Source: Rhizopus arrhizus
Taxonomy: Eukaryota > Mucoromycota > Mucoromycetes > Mucorales > Rhizopodaceae
DNA: 64,000 bases
Reading direction: 5' to 3'
Assembly: GCA_024220505.1 (NCBI GenBank)
Contig: JAKZZE010000027.1
Span: 248,001-312,000, forward strand
The translations under genes and the position numbers were made by a program. The notes under the pieces are model-generated. The model did not search any database. It had not been told where the DNA came from and worked only from the letters and a program-made list of their open reading frames with translations. Shown here piece after piece: positions 38,691 through 49,029 of the stretch. Positions within the stretch are counted from its first letter, which is position 1. Each line of letters starts with the position of its first letter.

Positions 38691-39450
38691 CAAAGGATCT
38701 TTCCTATCTAGCCAACAAAGGAACAGGGATGAAGCATATCTTGCTCTCTTACGTACAGGCCAAATAGCCGAAGAAAAAAAAATTTGTCGTCCTTAAAAGC
38801 TCACCCAACTGTGCTCTTGGAAGATTTATATCCTCTTTTGGCTTTCAACGTCTGCGCTTCAGTTTGCCTCTCTATTCAGCTCGTCTTTATCAGATGGCAC
38901 ACCAGTTAAAAAGTCGTCCACCAAATGATTCCATAATCTCGACATACTTTCTTTAGATAGGCTTCCGTCCACGTACTCTAGAGCTAGCAAATCCTTCTGG
39001 AACAAGTTATGACATGTTTCAATTTCTCATCCAGCACGAACCATTTTATGAAGGCTTTGTAATTCAAAACTTCCTACACACTCTCGTCTGCATAAAATCA
39101 TGCCTAGCTATATCACGGATGAAGGATGCATAATGTGTGGTGCGGTCGAAACAGATGAACACTTTGTATGATCCTGCCCAGTTAAACGGCCTATATGGAG
39201 TATATTGGCGCAACAATTCCTTGTTCAACCTTTGCTATTGTCTTTTGATCAAATATATCGACCACTTTAAGCAACAGCCAAAACACTACTGCATTGTAAG
39301 CTTGACCTCTTTCATGTAATTGCTTGTGGTGTTTTGGGTTTATGGAGATTACACTGGAAATATACGTTTGAAGACATGTCTTTGGTCAAATGAAGTCAAA
39401 GCAAAAGCTATAGTGCTACTTGAACGGATCCACAATAAAAAGTAACATTG
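38690..39450 (+). pseudogene. Decayed 3' part of a LINE (zf-RVT region)
   Basis: Conceptual translation with multiple stops and shifts gives HPTVLLEDLYPLLAFNVC-like text, then FWNKL, ISHPARTIL, SKLPTHSRLHKIMPSYI, TDEGCIMCGAVETDEHFV and SCPVKRPIWSIYW. This is the zinc-binding C-terminus of non-LTR reverse transcriptases (R-T-I-L-W-R ... L-H-K-I-M-P ... C-x2-C ... E-x3-H-x4-C). The same module, less decayed, occurs at 54901-55160. No RT core is present here, so this is an old 5'-truncated copy. It ends in an A-rich stretch at 39539-39562 that may be its tail. Confidence 0.6.
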
Positions 39451-39921
39451 TCAAGAAATGTAGAAATATTACAATTCAATATCGTAATAGTTATTTTATT
39501 GCTGTAATTTTCACTATGTTGTAACAAAATAAAATCATGCAAAAAAAAATAAAAAAAAAAGCTATAAAAACTATAAAAACTATGAGCGTAAATAGAGGTT
39601 TAAATTACCGCAAAGTGTTACAGGAAGCACAGTAAAGAAGTCTCATGCTCATACGCACACTTATCATGGGGCTATATGTTTATTTTTCTTTCTCTTTCTT
39701 TTCTTTCTTTTTGTCTAAAAAAAGGTAGCGAGCCTTAAGTAGGAACGATGATAAATGTAAGTGGATGATAAAGTATTTCAATTTATAGTTTATTAAAGGA
39801 CTTGAAGGGAAATTATCATTATAATTTATTTGAATCTGAAACAAAGTAAGCTGTTACTGTTTTATATAAAAATTAAGAAAACTTATATTAAAAAAGTGGA
39901 CCATCTATCACAAATCAAATC

Positions 39922-41246
39922 ATGGTTGCTTCACCTATTGATAAACCACGTATTTTATTAATGGGCTTACAAAGAAGTGGTAAATCAAGTATTCAAAGAG
40001 TCGTGTTTGGTAAAATGCCACCAAGCGATACTTTATATTTAGAAAGTACGACAAAAATACAAAAAGAAGATGTAACGTAAGTCCATTCTGTTTGAAAATG
40101 AAAACATATAAATTTAACCCAATAAATAATAGACGGTCCTTTATTGATTTTCAAATTTGGGATTTTCCTGGTCAAGTCAACTATTTTGATGATCAAGCTT
40201 ATGATCCAAGAGAGATATTTGATACAGTCGGATCACTTATATTTGTGATTGATTCTCAAGATGATTATACGGACGCATTAAACAGATTACAATATACAAT
40301 TATAAAGGCATATGAAGTGAATCCGAGTATCACATTTGAAATATTGATTCATAAAGTAGATGGATTATCAGAGGATTATCAAGATGGTAATAAGTAAAAA
40401 TTATTGATACTAAATAATAACAACAGCATATAATATTAGATGTTAGAATTGATATTATTAAAAAGATGCAAGAATATTTAATAGATATGGAACAAGAACA
40501 GAACATACAATTATTTTATCATTTAACAAGTATTTATGATTACTCAATCTATGAGGCATTTAGTAAAATAATTCAAAAGCTCATAAGAGAATTACCTGCG
40601 CTTGAAAACTTGTTGAACATTTTACGCACAGTGAGTTTTTTAGACTATGCTTTGTTAAATAATAAACATATTTGAATATAGAATTCCGGAATAGAAAAGG
40701 CTTATCTATTCGATACGCTTACAAAGATCTACATTGCTACTGATAGTACACCTGTAGAGATGGATTCTTATGAACTGTGCTCGGATATGATTGATGTTGT
40801 GTTGGACATTGAATGCATTTATGGGTAAATGATGTGTTAACCATTGAATTAAAACTCAGTATTAATCATTAGTACAGGTCCCAAAGTGGGTGTGGTCCTG
40901 TTGCTCATAAATCAAGTGAAGATGAAATCATCAAGAATTTAAAAATAGGACACCATTCCAACGACACAGAGAGTGATCAAACAATGGCGGATGTGGATGC
41001 ATCAAGCATCATAAAATTAAATAATGGCGATGTTTTATATATGAGGGAGATAAACAGGTAATTTAAAGACAATCGAGAGTTTTACAAGTAAACAAATTTT
41101 GTAGTCTATTAGCACTCATTTGTATCATCAAGAGTGAAAATTATGAAAGACACTGCTTAATAGATTACAACTTTCAGTGCTTTACTGACGCAGTGACAGA
41201 ATTATTCAATTTTTCTCAGAAGAAGAATATTTTCAACCAAAATTAA
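39922..41246 (+). CDS. GTR2: Rag GTPase Gtr2 (RagC/D type)
   Basis: Partner of Gtr1 in the EGO/Ragulator-TORC1 amino-acid-sensing complex on the vacuole. Six exons (39922-40076, 40133-40386, 40440-40630, 40682-40824, 40878-41057, 41105-41246) join in phase to 354 residues. P-loop [20 protein letters not shown]; switch region [18 protein letters not shown]; then [20 protein letters not shown] and [13 protein letters not shown] (in place of NKxD, the usual Rag HKxD). The C-terminal roadblock-like domain runs from [20 protein letters not shown] through [20 protein letters not shown] to [20 protein letters not shown]. The serine in GKSS and the FPGQ motif distinguish Gtr2/RagC from Gtr1. Confidence 0.93.
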
Positions 41247-41569
41247 TTGCCATGAAAATAATAATTACGTCAATACAGTAACAAAAATATATAAAATAAT
41301 GTACAAATAAGTTTGAGTAAAGATAATAATAATAAAAAGAACTCAATATATATCCTTATTCAAACATTTGTCCCCGTTTTTATAATTGAAGACCCAAGAA
41401 ATGAGAACAAAACATTAATGCAGCGTTTTTTTTAGGCCAAGCAACATTTCACTGACCGCTTCACGGGTTTCATTGAGTTTTTTTTTATAATCAAAATTCA
41501 GATAAAAAAAAACAAATGTGATCATCCTTTCTCTCTTTTTCTTCTTTTCTATCCCCTGGTTACACATTC
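41247..41569. other. Intergenic region GTR2 - PLB
   Basis: About 320 AT-rich bases; a pyrimidine-rich stretch (ctttctctctttttcttctt, about 41529-41548) just before the phospholipase start looks like a promoter-proximal CT box. No gene seen. Confidence 0.45.
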
Positions 41570-43052
41570 ATGAGCTTATTGTTTATTCTATATGCCATTA
41601 CTGCTTTCTTTGCATGCAGTGCATATTCTTTGAATGTTACACGTATCTCAATGTGCCCTTTACTTTCAACGCGCCCGGCTCCTACAAGTATACATGATCT
41701 TCGTGCAGATGATGTCAAAGTAATAGGTGCGTTGGGTGATAGGTAAAAAAAAAAGAAAGAATTCAGTTCATCTTTCTTCTGCTAAACATTCTATGCTTAG
41801 TATTACAGCTGGTTTTGGTATACTAGGATTAAATTTATCTCAACCTCCCCTTGTTGCAGCGTTCAATGCTTTTAATGAATATCGTGGATTAAGTTACGGT
41901 ATCGGTGGCGATGAAGGTGCTCTAACAGTTCCTAATTACATTAAGCATTATCAACCCAACCTCAAAGGCTATTCTGTTGGAGATCATATTGGGCTTTACT
42001 GTAGTGGTAAGAAATAAATACATTACGGGAAAAGGATAAATATTGACTCTTTTTTTTTTGGATAGTCAGTAGCTGTCCTGGAAGATGTAACGTCATTTAT
42101 TTTATGGATAATTGATTTATCCGAATAATAATAGTAATTAAAAGTGACAATTTTTTTTAGATATACCTGAGAAAGATCAACTCAATGCGGCGCTTAGTGG
42201 TTCGTTATCAATAAATTTACAGCATCAATTGGACTATCTATTGTCTGGTAAGTCCAACAATGCTTTTACACACAGACTTATACTTGACGTTTTGATTAGA
42301 AATGAAGGTGATACCAGGCATAGATGTTCAAAATGATTGGAAAATGATTAATATTCAAATCGGAAGTAATGATATGTGTAGTGCTTGTGAGAGTGGTTAC
42401 GAAAATATCACTAGCCCTGATGCTTTTGCTAGTCATATTGATGCCGCTGTTGAAAGAATTAGAACCAATGTACCAAGGGTACTTGTGAACCTCATTGGCG
42501 CTTTTAACGTATCACAGCTCTTTCCTGTTACAGCTGGACAAGCCTATTGCCGCCCTCAGAATAATGACCCTAGTACGGTTGGTAATGTGCGTGAGTGTAC
42601 TTGTGGTTCAACTCCGGGTGGTTTAGATAAAATGGATGAACTTGCTGTTGGTAATTTAAAAAGGGGAAAGGAATGTGACATGTAACACGAAAGTGGAACT
42701 CATTTCATTCCCATAGAATACAACAAGAGATTATATGCTATTTATGAAAAGCATCAGCAAACCAAAAGTGATAATTTTACTGTTGTTTATCAGCACAGTA
42801 ACTTGAATATGACAAGTTTCCCTATAGAGTTTTTTAGGTATTTATATTCATAAAGTATAGAGCCATTATTTAATGCTTATTACTAGTAATATTGATTGTT
42901 TCCATCCTGGCTTAATAGGCCATCAATGGGTATCAAAAATCATATGGAATCAATTGTTTTCACCACAATCACTTAAACCTTCTGTATTTAATTTTGATGC
43001 AAACGAAACAGTCTATTGTCCCACAGATTCAGATAGAATAGCTACTAATTAA
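41570..43052 (+). CDS. Secreted GDSL-type phospholipase B (PLB1-like)
   Basis: Lipase/acyl hydrolase of the SGNH family, predicted secreted. Signal peptide MSLLFILYAITAFFACSAYS (start 41570). Exon junctions create block I: VIGALGDS joins ITAGFGI, giving the nucleophile GDSIT. Then NEYRGLSYGIGGDEGALTVP, HIGLYCSD joining IPEKDQLNAALSGSLSINLQ, QIGSNDMCSACESGYENITS (block III G-x-N-D), VLVNLIGAFNVSQLF, YCRPQNNDPSTVGNVRECTC (Cys-rich), YNKRLYAIYEKHQQTKSDNF and SNIDCFHPGLIGHQWVSKII (block V D-x-x-H). The catalytic Ser, Asp and His are all visible. About 370 residues, matching the repeat unit of membrane phospholipase B1. No C-terminal GPI signal or TM segment. Extracellular phospholipid breakdown is inferred. 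Confidence 0.9.
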
Positions 43053-44280
43053 TTGAAAATAATATTTAATAAATTGTACTTTTTTTTTTACTTTAATAGA
43101 ACTCTTTATATGTGGTTTCTTTTCTTTACTTTTTCTTTTTTTTGCAAGTAAATGATTTGCTTTAACGTATAGCGTACAAAGGTTTTAAAACAATTGAAAA
43201 CGATGTGAAATCAAAAAACAGAATGCATTCAATTTAGCATGCTAAAAAAAGTTGACTCTGCTTCATTTAAAAGTAACCGACTGCAACATGGCACTTTTCA
43301 ATCAGTTTTTATGGATGAAAAGAAGTTTACCAATAATAAATCTTCAGTAGGCGCGCCGAATAGCCGAGAGAACACAGCAGCTGAGTATCCAGTGGTCAGG
43401 GTTATCAACAAAAAGAAACAGCAGAAAAGACCGGAAGACGAAAGATATATCATGAAAAAAAAGTAAGATGTGGACTAAAAATTTGAAATCGTCTATCCAT
43501 AATCCTATTTCTGAGGGCTGTGTGCGAAGAGATAATGTGAACCTTTAATGTTGGCAGAACAGAATTCGCGACATGAAGATGTCGAGCCATTGTTAAAATT
43601 TGAGAAGAGGGACAAGCTTTACTTATGGTAGAATGGATGATGCCACAAAGATCAGCTTTCAGACAAAACAGACAATTCCAAGGAATAGCCCATTGTTGTA
43701 TAACATGGTCTTCAATGAGCATAAATATGGTCGTATATTATTCGCAATTATAAATTATATTGAGAAATACGATATATAAAAAGGAGGGAAAAGCATATTT
43801 CATGTTATGGCAACTATCCTATGTATCTTCTTTTTAAAAAAATATCAGCCTAATTTATCTTGTATATTTTATTTTTGATGCGTTAACGCAAGGAATTTAC
43901 AATCAAAATAAAACATTTAACATTTTTAAATAAGCATACATTTAACCATGATTAAACATATTTAGTATTAAAAATATACAATGTGTTTATCATGTAAAGC
44001 ATAGTTACTTTATCAGCAAGGCCGTTTTTATATAAAAAGTCAATTCAGTGCTAATATCTTTTATATAACATAAAATAACGCGTAAAATACCGTGATTTAA
44101 TAAGCAAAGATTCTTAAAAGATATTTGGAACTTTTATTTCATCAAGCTAAACAATGTGTTTTTCACTCGTTTGAGGATATCCAAACTTTTTTTCTTTTTG
44201 GTTACTGATTTTAACAATGAATAATTTGATTTGTTAAAAAGAAAAACAGAAAGTTATTTTTTTTGTCTTTCCAAAAGTCG
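43053..44280. other. Intergenic region with two weak ORFs
   Basis: AT-rich. Plus-strand frame 43239-43466 (75 codons, starts MLKKVDSASFKSNRLQHGTF, Lys-rich end) and minus-strand frame 43450-43722 (90 codons, containing WNCLFCLKADLCGIIHS) converge in an island of higher GC. Neither resembles a family I know; they could be fragments of one old insertion. No TIR or poly(A) edges were seen. Confidence 0.4.
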
Positions 44281-45678
44281 TTATGTATGCTCCAAGTCAA
44301 GTTCTTTGAGGTTAGTTCCACCTAATAAACTGTTGACAATAGACCCAAGCCCAAAATCATTCAATAGTTTGCCTACGAGCCCTAGCACATCTGTAAATAA
44401 AAGACCAACTGTTGACAGAATTCTCAGCAAAGAGCTTTGTAGAGCACACCACACAGGACTAAGCTGCCTTGTGACATGTAACATATGTTTGAGTTTCTTT
44501 TTGGATTGGTCAATTGTTGTTATAACTTCTCTAATAAGCTGAGACAAGCATTCCGCTAACTGAGACTCCTCTGGCGATATTTTTCTTTTAGAACTTCTTT
44601 TTTGTATCATCGCTACAGTTTTTCCGTCTGGATCAAGCCTTTGGATGGCATCATGCGCTTCACAGAGAACATCAACAGCTTGTTCAGTCAGAGCTTTGAT
44701 ATCTTTAACTAATTTTTGTTCAGTATGTTCACTTTTGTCCACTTGTTCTTCTTGACTGATTGTTTCAAGAACAACTTTCAAAATGGGTTTAATTCTGTAG
44801 TTTGATTGCTGAATATAGTTTGATATGTCATTGGCTAATTTTCGACATTCATTTTTTCTACTTTCTCTCTGGTGCTCTTTTCTTGACTTTTTTTTAATCA
44901 TCCTTGCTTTTCCCACAATCTGACAGTCATGATCCACAACATTTCCTTCATCATCAACTTTGAAACCAGCTAGTGTAGGAGCGATGTGTTTGTCAACTTT
45001 TCCAACAACATTGCCGTCTTTATCAACTACTCTTCCAGATTTTCTAACTTTCGGCGAGTGTTTATTAGTCTGTCCATGTTTGTCAGGGTATCTCTTATTA
45101 TCAGATTTTTCTACATTGTCCTGCTGTTTATCGGCTGTAGGCTCCTTGATTCCTTGCTTTGTATTCTTTTCTTTGTCGGTTGCTTGTTCAATCTGATTAG
45201 TATTGTTTAACTTGGTATCTTTCGCTGGTATTCCATCTTTAGAATCGACTCTTTCAAGTTTATTATTGTTTGGATCAATTGGCTCAACTCTTCCAATCAC
45301 ATTTCCTTCTTCATCTTTTATAATACCATGCTCGTCTATTCTCTTATGAGCTAATTCTTTTGCGTTACCTTCAACTAGGCGTCCAATGATGGCACCAGAC
45401 TTCTTATCAATGACCAAGCCTGATTTTCTCATCTTTTTACCAGCCAAAAAGTGATATAAGGCCTTATTCTCATTTTCGATTTTGTCTTTGCTTTCATCTT
45501 CTTCCTCCTCAGACTCATCATCGTTTTCCTCCTTTTTTGCCCTTTCCGCATTGGCTTCTTCCATTTCTTTCTGCTTTTGAAGGTACTCTTGTATCAATTG
45601 CTGTTCCATCTTTTTTCTTTGTTGATCCTTCATAGCTTTGGCCATAAAATAGGGTACGATATAGAACAGCTCGATCAT
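44281..45678 (-). CDS. LEA-like repeat protein (DUF3659/DUF6987-like)
   Basis: Intronless, 465 residues. N-terminus MIELFYIVPYFMAKAMKDQQ is hydrophobic then basic. A strongly charged coiled-coil/acidic segment follows (about residues 17-75, with EEEEDESKDK). Two or more copies of a 'G-x-V-x-D-x-x-G-x-x-x-G-(R/K)-V' repeat follow: RKSGLVIDKKSGAIIGRLVE, EHGIIKDEEGNVIGRVE, RKSGRVVDKDGNVVGKVDK and FKVDDEGNVVDHDCQIVGKA. Such repeats occur in fungal LEA-domain-like proteins. The C-terminal 200 residues are helical (ECRKLANDISNYIQ...; CEAHDAIQRLDPDGKTVAM) and end with a hydrophobic Leu-rich segment (LSTVGLLFTDVLGLVGKLLN). Divergent from the 46012 gene. A role in desiccation or septal/cytoplasmic structure is a guess from the family; none can be shown here. 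Confidence 0.75.
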   Translation of the reverse strand: MIELFYIVPYFMAKAMKDQQRKKMEQQLIQEYLQKQKEMEEANAERAKKEENDDESEEEEDESKDKIENENKALYHFLAGKKMRKSGLVIDKKSGAIIGRLVEGNAKELAHKRIDEHGIIKDEEGNVIGRVEPIDPNNNKLERVDSKDGIPAKDTKLNNTNQIEQATDKEKNTKQGIKEPTADKQQDNVEKSDNKRYPDKHGQTNKHSPKVRKSGRVVDKDGNVVGKVDKHIAPTLAGFKVDDEGNVVDHDCQIVGKARMIKKKSRKEHQRESRKNECRKLANDISNYIQQSNYRIKPILKVVLETISQEEQVDKSEHTEQKLVKDIKALTEQAVDVLCEAHDAIQRLDPDGKTVAMIQKRSSKRKISPEESQLAECLSQLIREVITTIDQSKKKLKHMLHVTRQLSPVWCALQSSLLRILSTVGLLFTDVLGLVGKLLNDFGLGSIVNSLLGGTNLKELDLEHT

Positions 45679-46011
45679 TTTATTTTCACTTAAATGACCA
45701 AGGAAAAAGTATATAAATGTGTGTGTAGATATATAATGGCTGATTCGAAAATAAAAGTTTTATTCAATATCTGATGTGAAAAAAAAAGAAAGTATAACAA
45801 ATAGTGATCTCATATTGAGAGATCCTGCAATTGGGTAATGATTTCATCCTTGAATCGCAATGATACAATTGGTCACACCATACATTAAATTCCCGCATTA
45901 AAAAGTGCAAAAATTATAGTTGCTTTAAAAAACTTGTGAACACGTTCAGACTTTTTTTTTTTCCTGCATATTTCATTAATCTATTTTTTTTTTGCATACA
46001 AACACAAAAAT
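45679..46011. promoter_or_regulatory. Divergent promoter region of cluster genes 1 and 2
   Basis: 333 bases between start codons at 45678 (minus) and 46012 (plus). A-rich run at 45779-45791 and T runs at 45951-45961 and 45983-45992. The stretch 45920-45992 also has many ATG-like triplets but no conserved frame. Confidence 0.45.
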
Positions 46012-46785
46012 ATGGTCCCAAAGCATTATGATCAAGAAAAGAAAAAATCAAAAAAGTCAAGCAAAAGAGACGTGGATTCTGGCGAGCCTGTGCATAGTAC
46101 AAAACATAAGAGATCGCACCATAAAGAAAAACATGTACCAGAAGACAAAAAAGAAATGAAGGTCCCGATGAATGAAGTAAGAAATCAAGCAACAGAAAGA
46201 AAGGAAGATGAAAAAGATATAAAAACCACACTAGATGAAGTAAAAGATCAAGCAGTAGAAAAGGAGGAAGGCGCGAAGGATGTGATAGATGAAACAAAGG
46301 ATCAAATCAAAGAAAGTACAGGATCAGACTCAGAGAGCCTTCAAGATGCTGATGCCCTTACTACTATGAACGCAATAATGGAATACAATCGCAAGTTGAT
46401 GCAGAGGATTGCCGAGCTAGAGGGTCAAAATGACAGTGATAAAGACCCAAAAGAAGCCGTAAAAGATACTGTTCAAGATGTAACAGAAGAAGCTAAAGGC
46501 GAGCAAGAAAAAACAAGTAAAAAAGGTGGCTCGACGCATACATTTGAGTTCCCACTTGGTGATATGATGAAATCATACGGCTCATTAGCTACTTCTGAGC
46601 TACCAGAAGAAACACCAGAGAAAGAAGAAGAGAAAAGAAATGAAGACGAGAACTCTTCTGTAAATAATGATGATTCTGAGGGTAATCATCTTCGTATAGG
46701 TGACGGAGACAAAGATGATATCGTTGTAAAGGTTGATGCAACAAAAAAAGGCATTACATTAACGATTCATATTCCTCGTAATTGA
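46012..46785 (+). CDS. Charged, disordered cluster protein (257 aa), diverged C-terminal module
   Basis: Intronless. Lys/Glu/Asp-rich: MVPKHYDQEKKKSKKSSKRD start, then repeated 'E-V-(R/K)-x-Q-A-x-E' units (MNEVRNQATERKEDEKD, LDEVKDQAVEKEEGAKD, IDETKDQIKESTGSDSE), resembling short LEA-type repeats. A coiled-coil-prone segment (IMEYNRKLMQRIAELEGQ) follows, then FEFPLGDMMKSYGSLATSEL, an acidic tail, and a final strand-like sequence DIVVKVDATKKGITLTIHIP. That last segment can be aligned loosely with the LNLDVEI...KARVHGDVTLALL module of the next three genes. No enzyme motif, signal peptide or TM. Function unknown. Confidence 0.7.
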   Translation: MVPKHYDQEKKKSKKSSKRDVDSGEPVHSTKHKRSHHKEKHVPEDKKEMKVPMNEVRNQATERKEDEKDIKTTLDEVKDQAVEKEEGAKDVIDETKDQIKESTGSDSESLQDADALTTMNAIMEYNRKLMQRIAELEGQNDSDKDPKEAVKDTVQDVTEEAKGEQEKTSKKGGSTHTFEFPLGDMMKSYGSLATSELPEETPEKEEEKRNEDENSSVNNDDSEGNHLRIGDGDKDDIVVKVDATKKGITLTIHIPRN

Positions 46786-46897
46786 TTTGATTTAAAGCAA
46801 AAGTTGAATATTTATTAAATTATTAAGTTTTTTTAATCATCGCGCTGTAAAAAATAAATGACTATACAAATATGTGTTTGTGTTTTCCAAGAGGTGT

Positions 46898-47212
46898 TTA
46901 TGAAAGTAACGTTAAAGTAATATCGCCATGAACTTTTGCTTTTAAATGAATCTCAGCATCCAAATTAAGGTCTAGGCGAAGTCTTGGAGCTCTGCTCCTA
47001 TTGTTGTCTGGCTGTTGCACAAATCCTTGTTGTTGCTGTTGTACTGCTTGCTCACTACGTGTTTGTTGCTCTTGTACTGCTTGCTCACTACGTGTAACCT
47101 TTTTGGTTCTCTTTTTCTTTATCGGTTGGTTCTCTACCGCTTGTTCATCAGCGAAAATCTCTGTAGTTTCTTTTTGCTTTATTGGTTGTTGTTGTGCTTC
47201 AGATAATGACAT
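46898..47212 (-). CDS. Small cluster protein with shared C-terminal amphipathic module (paralogue A)
   Basis: 104 residues from ATG 47212 (MSLSEAQQQPIKQKETTEIF); an in-frame ATG at 47269 would add 19 residues. Intronless. The N-terminal part is Gln/Glu/Lys-rich, with a duplicated TRSEQAVQEQQ / TRSEQAVQQQQ unit. The last 27 residues, LRLDLNLDAEIHLKAKVHGD then ITLTLLS, match paralogues B (47498) and C (48034). Alternation of hydrophobic and charged residues predicts two amphipathic beta strands. No function known to me. Confidence 0.75.
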   Translation of the reverse strand: MSLSEAQQQPIKQKETTEIFADEQAVENQPIKKKRTKKVTRSEQAVQEQQTRSEQAVQQQQQGFVQQPDNNRSRAPRLRLDLNLDAEIHLKAKVHGDITLTLLS

Positions 47213-47497
47213 GATTTTAAAGAAACAAGTAGAAAAAGGTTCCACAGAGAAATGGACTTTTAAAAACATTGAGTCTTTAATGGTAAGATGGTCACTTTAT
47301 ATGATGTAACGATCGTCCTTTTCTCTCGTCATTCTTCTATGTATTCTATGGTGCGATCTGCGTTAGGTTTCAGAGTTTTTGTTATTCTAGTGGTACAGAT
47401 GCTGTCATTCTTTTGTCATTTAATTTTTATCGTTGGGAGAGTTTTATAAACCAAAAGGACAACCTTTTTTCTTTTTTCCTTTATCATCGCATAAATT
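47213..47497. promoter_or_regulatory. Divergent promoter region of paralogues A and B
   Basis: 285 bases between the two starts, 47212 (minus) and 47498 (plus). A CT-rich run (cctttttttcttttttccttt, about 47463-47482) precedes the paralogue B ATG. Shared control of A and B is possible. Confidence 0.45.
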
Positions 47498-47863
47498 ATG
47501 CCACCTACAAAAGAAGAAGAGAAGCAAGATAGTAAGATACAAGAAGATACCATAAATGAAGAATCAGGAAATGAAGATGAAGCATCTCCCAAAAAACAGG
47601 AGTCTAAGGAAAAGAAGAAGTCTTCCAAGAAAAAGAAGAGATCAAGGAAACATGGTGATGCACTTGATTTAGTGAGAGGTTCTGACCCAGGAGACACTGT
47701 TTTAGATACAGTTGGGGGTGCTGTAAGCGGACAGCAACAAGGTGGCAGCGGCAATCAACAGTCTGATCATCCTTTAAGTTTGCGTCTTGACCTTAATTTA
47801 GATGTTGAAATTACATTAAAGGCCAGAGTCCATGGCGATGTTACTTTAGCTTTATTGGCTTAA
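47498..47863 (+). CDS. Small cluster protein with shared C-terminal amphipathic module (paralogue B)
   Basis: 121 residues, intronless. Acidic/basic N-terminus (MPPTKEEEKQDSKIQEDTIN, then Lys-rich KKKSSKKKKRSRKHGD, possibly nuclear-localisation-like), then a Gly/Ala/Gln linker (GDTVLDTVGGAVSGQQQGGS). C-terminus LSLRLDLNLDVEITLKARVH-GDVTLALLA, nearly identical to paralogue C. The linker shares a pattern with C (DTVG...GAVSG), so A, B and C are likely tandem paralogues. Convergent with C across 170 bases. Confidence 0.78.
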   Translation: MPPTKEEEKQDSKIQEDTINEESGNEDEASPKKQESKEKKKSSKKKKRSRKHGDALDLVRGSDPGDTVLDTVGGAVSGQQQGGSGNQQSDHPLSLRLDLNLDVEITLKARVHGDVTLALLA

Positions 47864-48033
47864 TTTGCTGAATTTAGTATATCAATAATAAATGCTCTTT
47901 CTCTATGTAAAAATAAACTTCCTCTCTCTCTCTCTCTTTTTTCTTCTTGTTATTCAAAACACAAGCACATTGAAGTAAATTACTGAAAAGTAAATATACT
48001 TGTTTATCCAACATATGTTTTTATTATAAAATA

Positions 48034-48666
48034 TTATCGTAAAAGAGCAAGAGTAACATCACCATGCACACGCGCCTTAATCTCAATTTCAACGTCTAAA
48101 TTAAGGTCAAGACGAAGACTAATGGGCTTTTCACCTCGGCCACCACCAGTAGCACCACTTACAGCATTACCAACACCTTTGCCTAAGTTGCCTACAGTAT
48201 CCGTTGCATTCTTAACTAGGCCCCCAGCTTGACCCTTCTTGCCTTTGAGCGCTTGAAGCGCCTGAGGAGAGAGTTCTTCCTCAGAGGTATCTTCTTCTGT
48301 TTCTGATTCTGTTTCTGTTTCTGATTCTGTTTCTGTTTCTGATTCTGTTTCATCTTCTTCCGAATTCTCTTCTTCTGATTCACCACTCTCTTCATCTTCT
48401 TCACTCTCTTCGCTACCATCATCATCTTCACTTTCACCGTCTTCTTCACTTTCATCATCATCACCTTCACTGTCATCACTCCCTGACTCCTGATTGTCAT
48501 CATCATCATGTTCAGAGCTTGATCCTTTTTTCTCATTGTCCTTTCTCAGCGACTCATTTTCATTTTCTTGCTCGTTTTCTTGAGATTCATTTTGATTTTG
48601 TTCATTGTCGCTATTTGACTTGTCACTTTGAGGCTTTTGCTTTTGCTTCTCCTTTTCAGCCTGCAT
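48034..48666 (-). CDS. Acidic cluster protein with shared C-terminal amphipathic module (paralogue C)
   Basis: 210 residues, intronless. Starts MQAEKEKQKQKPQSDKSNSD, then a very acidic Ser/Asp/Glu domain (about residues 50-140) that includes ETESETETESETETESETE, many of them potential CK2 sites. Then GLVKNATDTVGNLGKGVGNA and AVSGATGGG linker, and the C-terminal ISLRLDLNLDVEIEIKARVH-GDVTLALLR. The linker + module resembles paralogue B closely. The long Glu/Asp tract resembles intrinsically disordered chaperone or LEA-like proteins. Function unknown. Confidence 0.78.
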   Translation of the reverse strand: MQAEKEKQKQKPQSDKSNSDNEQNQNESQENEQENENESLRKDNEKKGSSSEHDDDDNQESGSDDSEGDDDESEEDGESEDDDGSEESEEDEESGESEEENSEEDETESETETESETETESETEEDTSEEELSPQALQALKGKKGQAGGLVKNATDTVGNLGKGVGNAVSGATGGGRGEKPISLRLDLNLDVEIEIKARVHGDVTLALLR

Positions 48667-49029
48667 TATATTTTAAAGAAAGGAGTTGTATATGTGCCAC
48701 TATAAAAAAAAAATCCTTTTTTTTTTTTCATTAATTCTTTATATCTCCAAAAGGTAGCAATGATCTGCAAATTACGTAACTTATTGTCATAGAAACAAAG
48801 GCAGTGATTCCATCCTTTTTAGGTTATTGTGACTTAGATAAATCCGCGCTCTGTCCCTTTATAAACAAAAAAAAAAGGTTATTTGTCGGAATATAATCTT
48901 TCCACTGTCAATGGGACATTTTTTTGAAATAATGATTCGATTTTATGGAAAAATATATTATTTTTGCTATTATAGTACACTTTTGCAAATTCACCAAAAA
49001 AAAAAAAAAAAAAAAAATGCTATTACGAT
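48667..49029. other. AT-rich flank of the cluster
   Basis: T/A runs (48719-48728; A23 at 48995-49017), no gene. It is upstream of paralogue C and adjacent to the transposon-rich zone. Confidence 0.45.

Noticed and set aside
43450..43722. 90-codon minus frame with Cys-rich segment (WNCLFCLKADLCG)
   Set aside because: No recognised family, no promoter or splice context, overlaps another weak frame; left as part of the intergenic entry.
44960..45210. Plus-strand frames of 74-78 codons in the LEA-like gene
   Set aside because: Antisense to a well-supported 465-codon frame.
48216..48536. Plus/minus shadow frames (106 codons) in the acidic Ser/Asp/Glu gene
   Set aside because: Repetitive acidic codons (GAT/GAA/TCA) generate long spurious frames in other registers.
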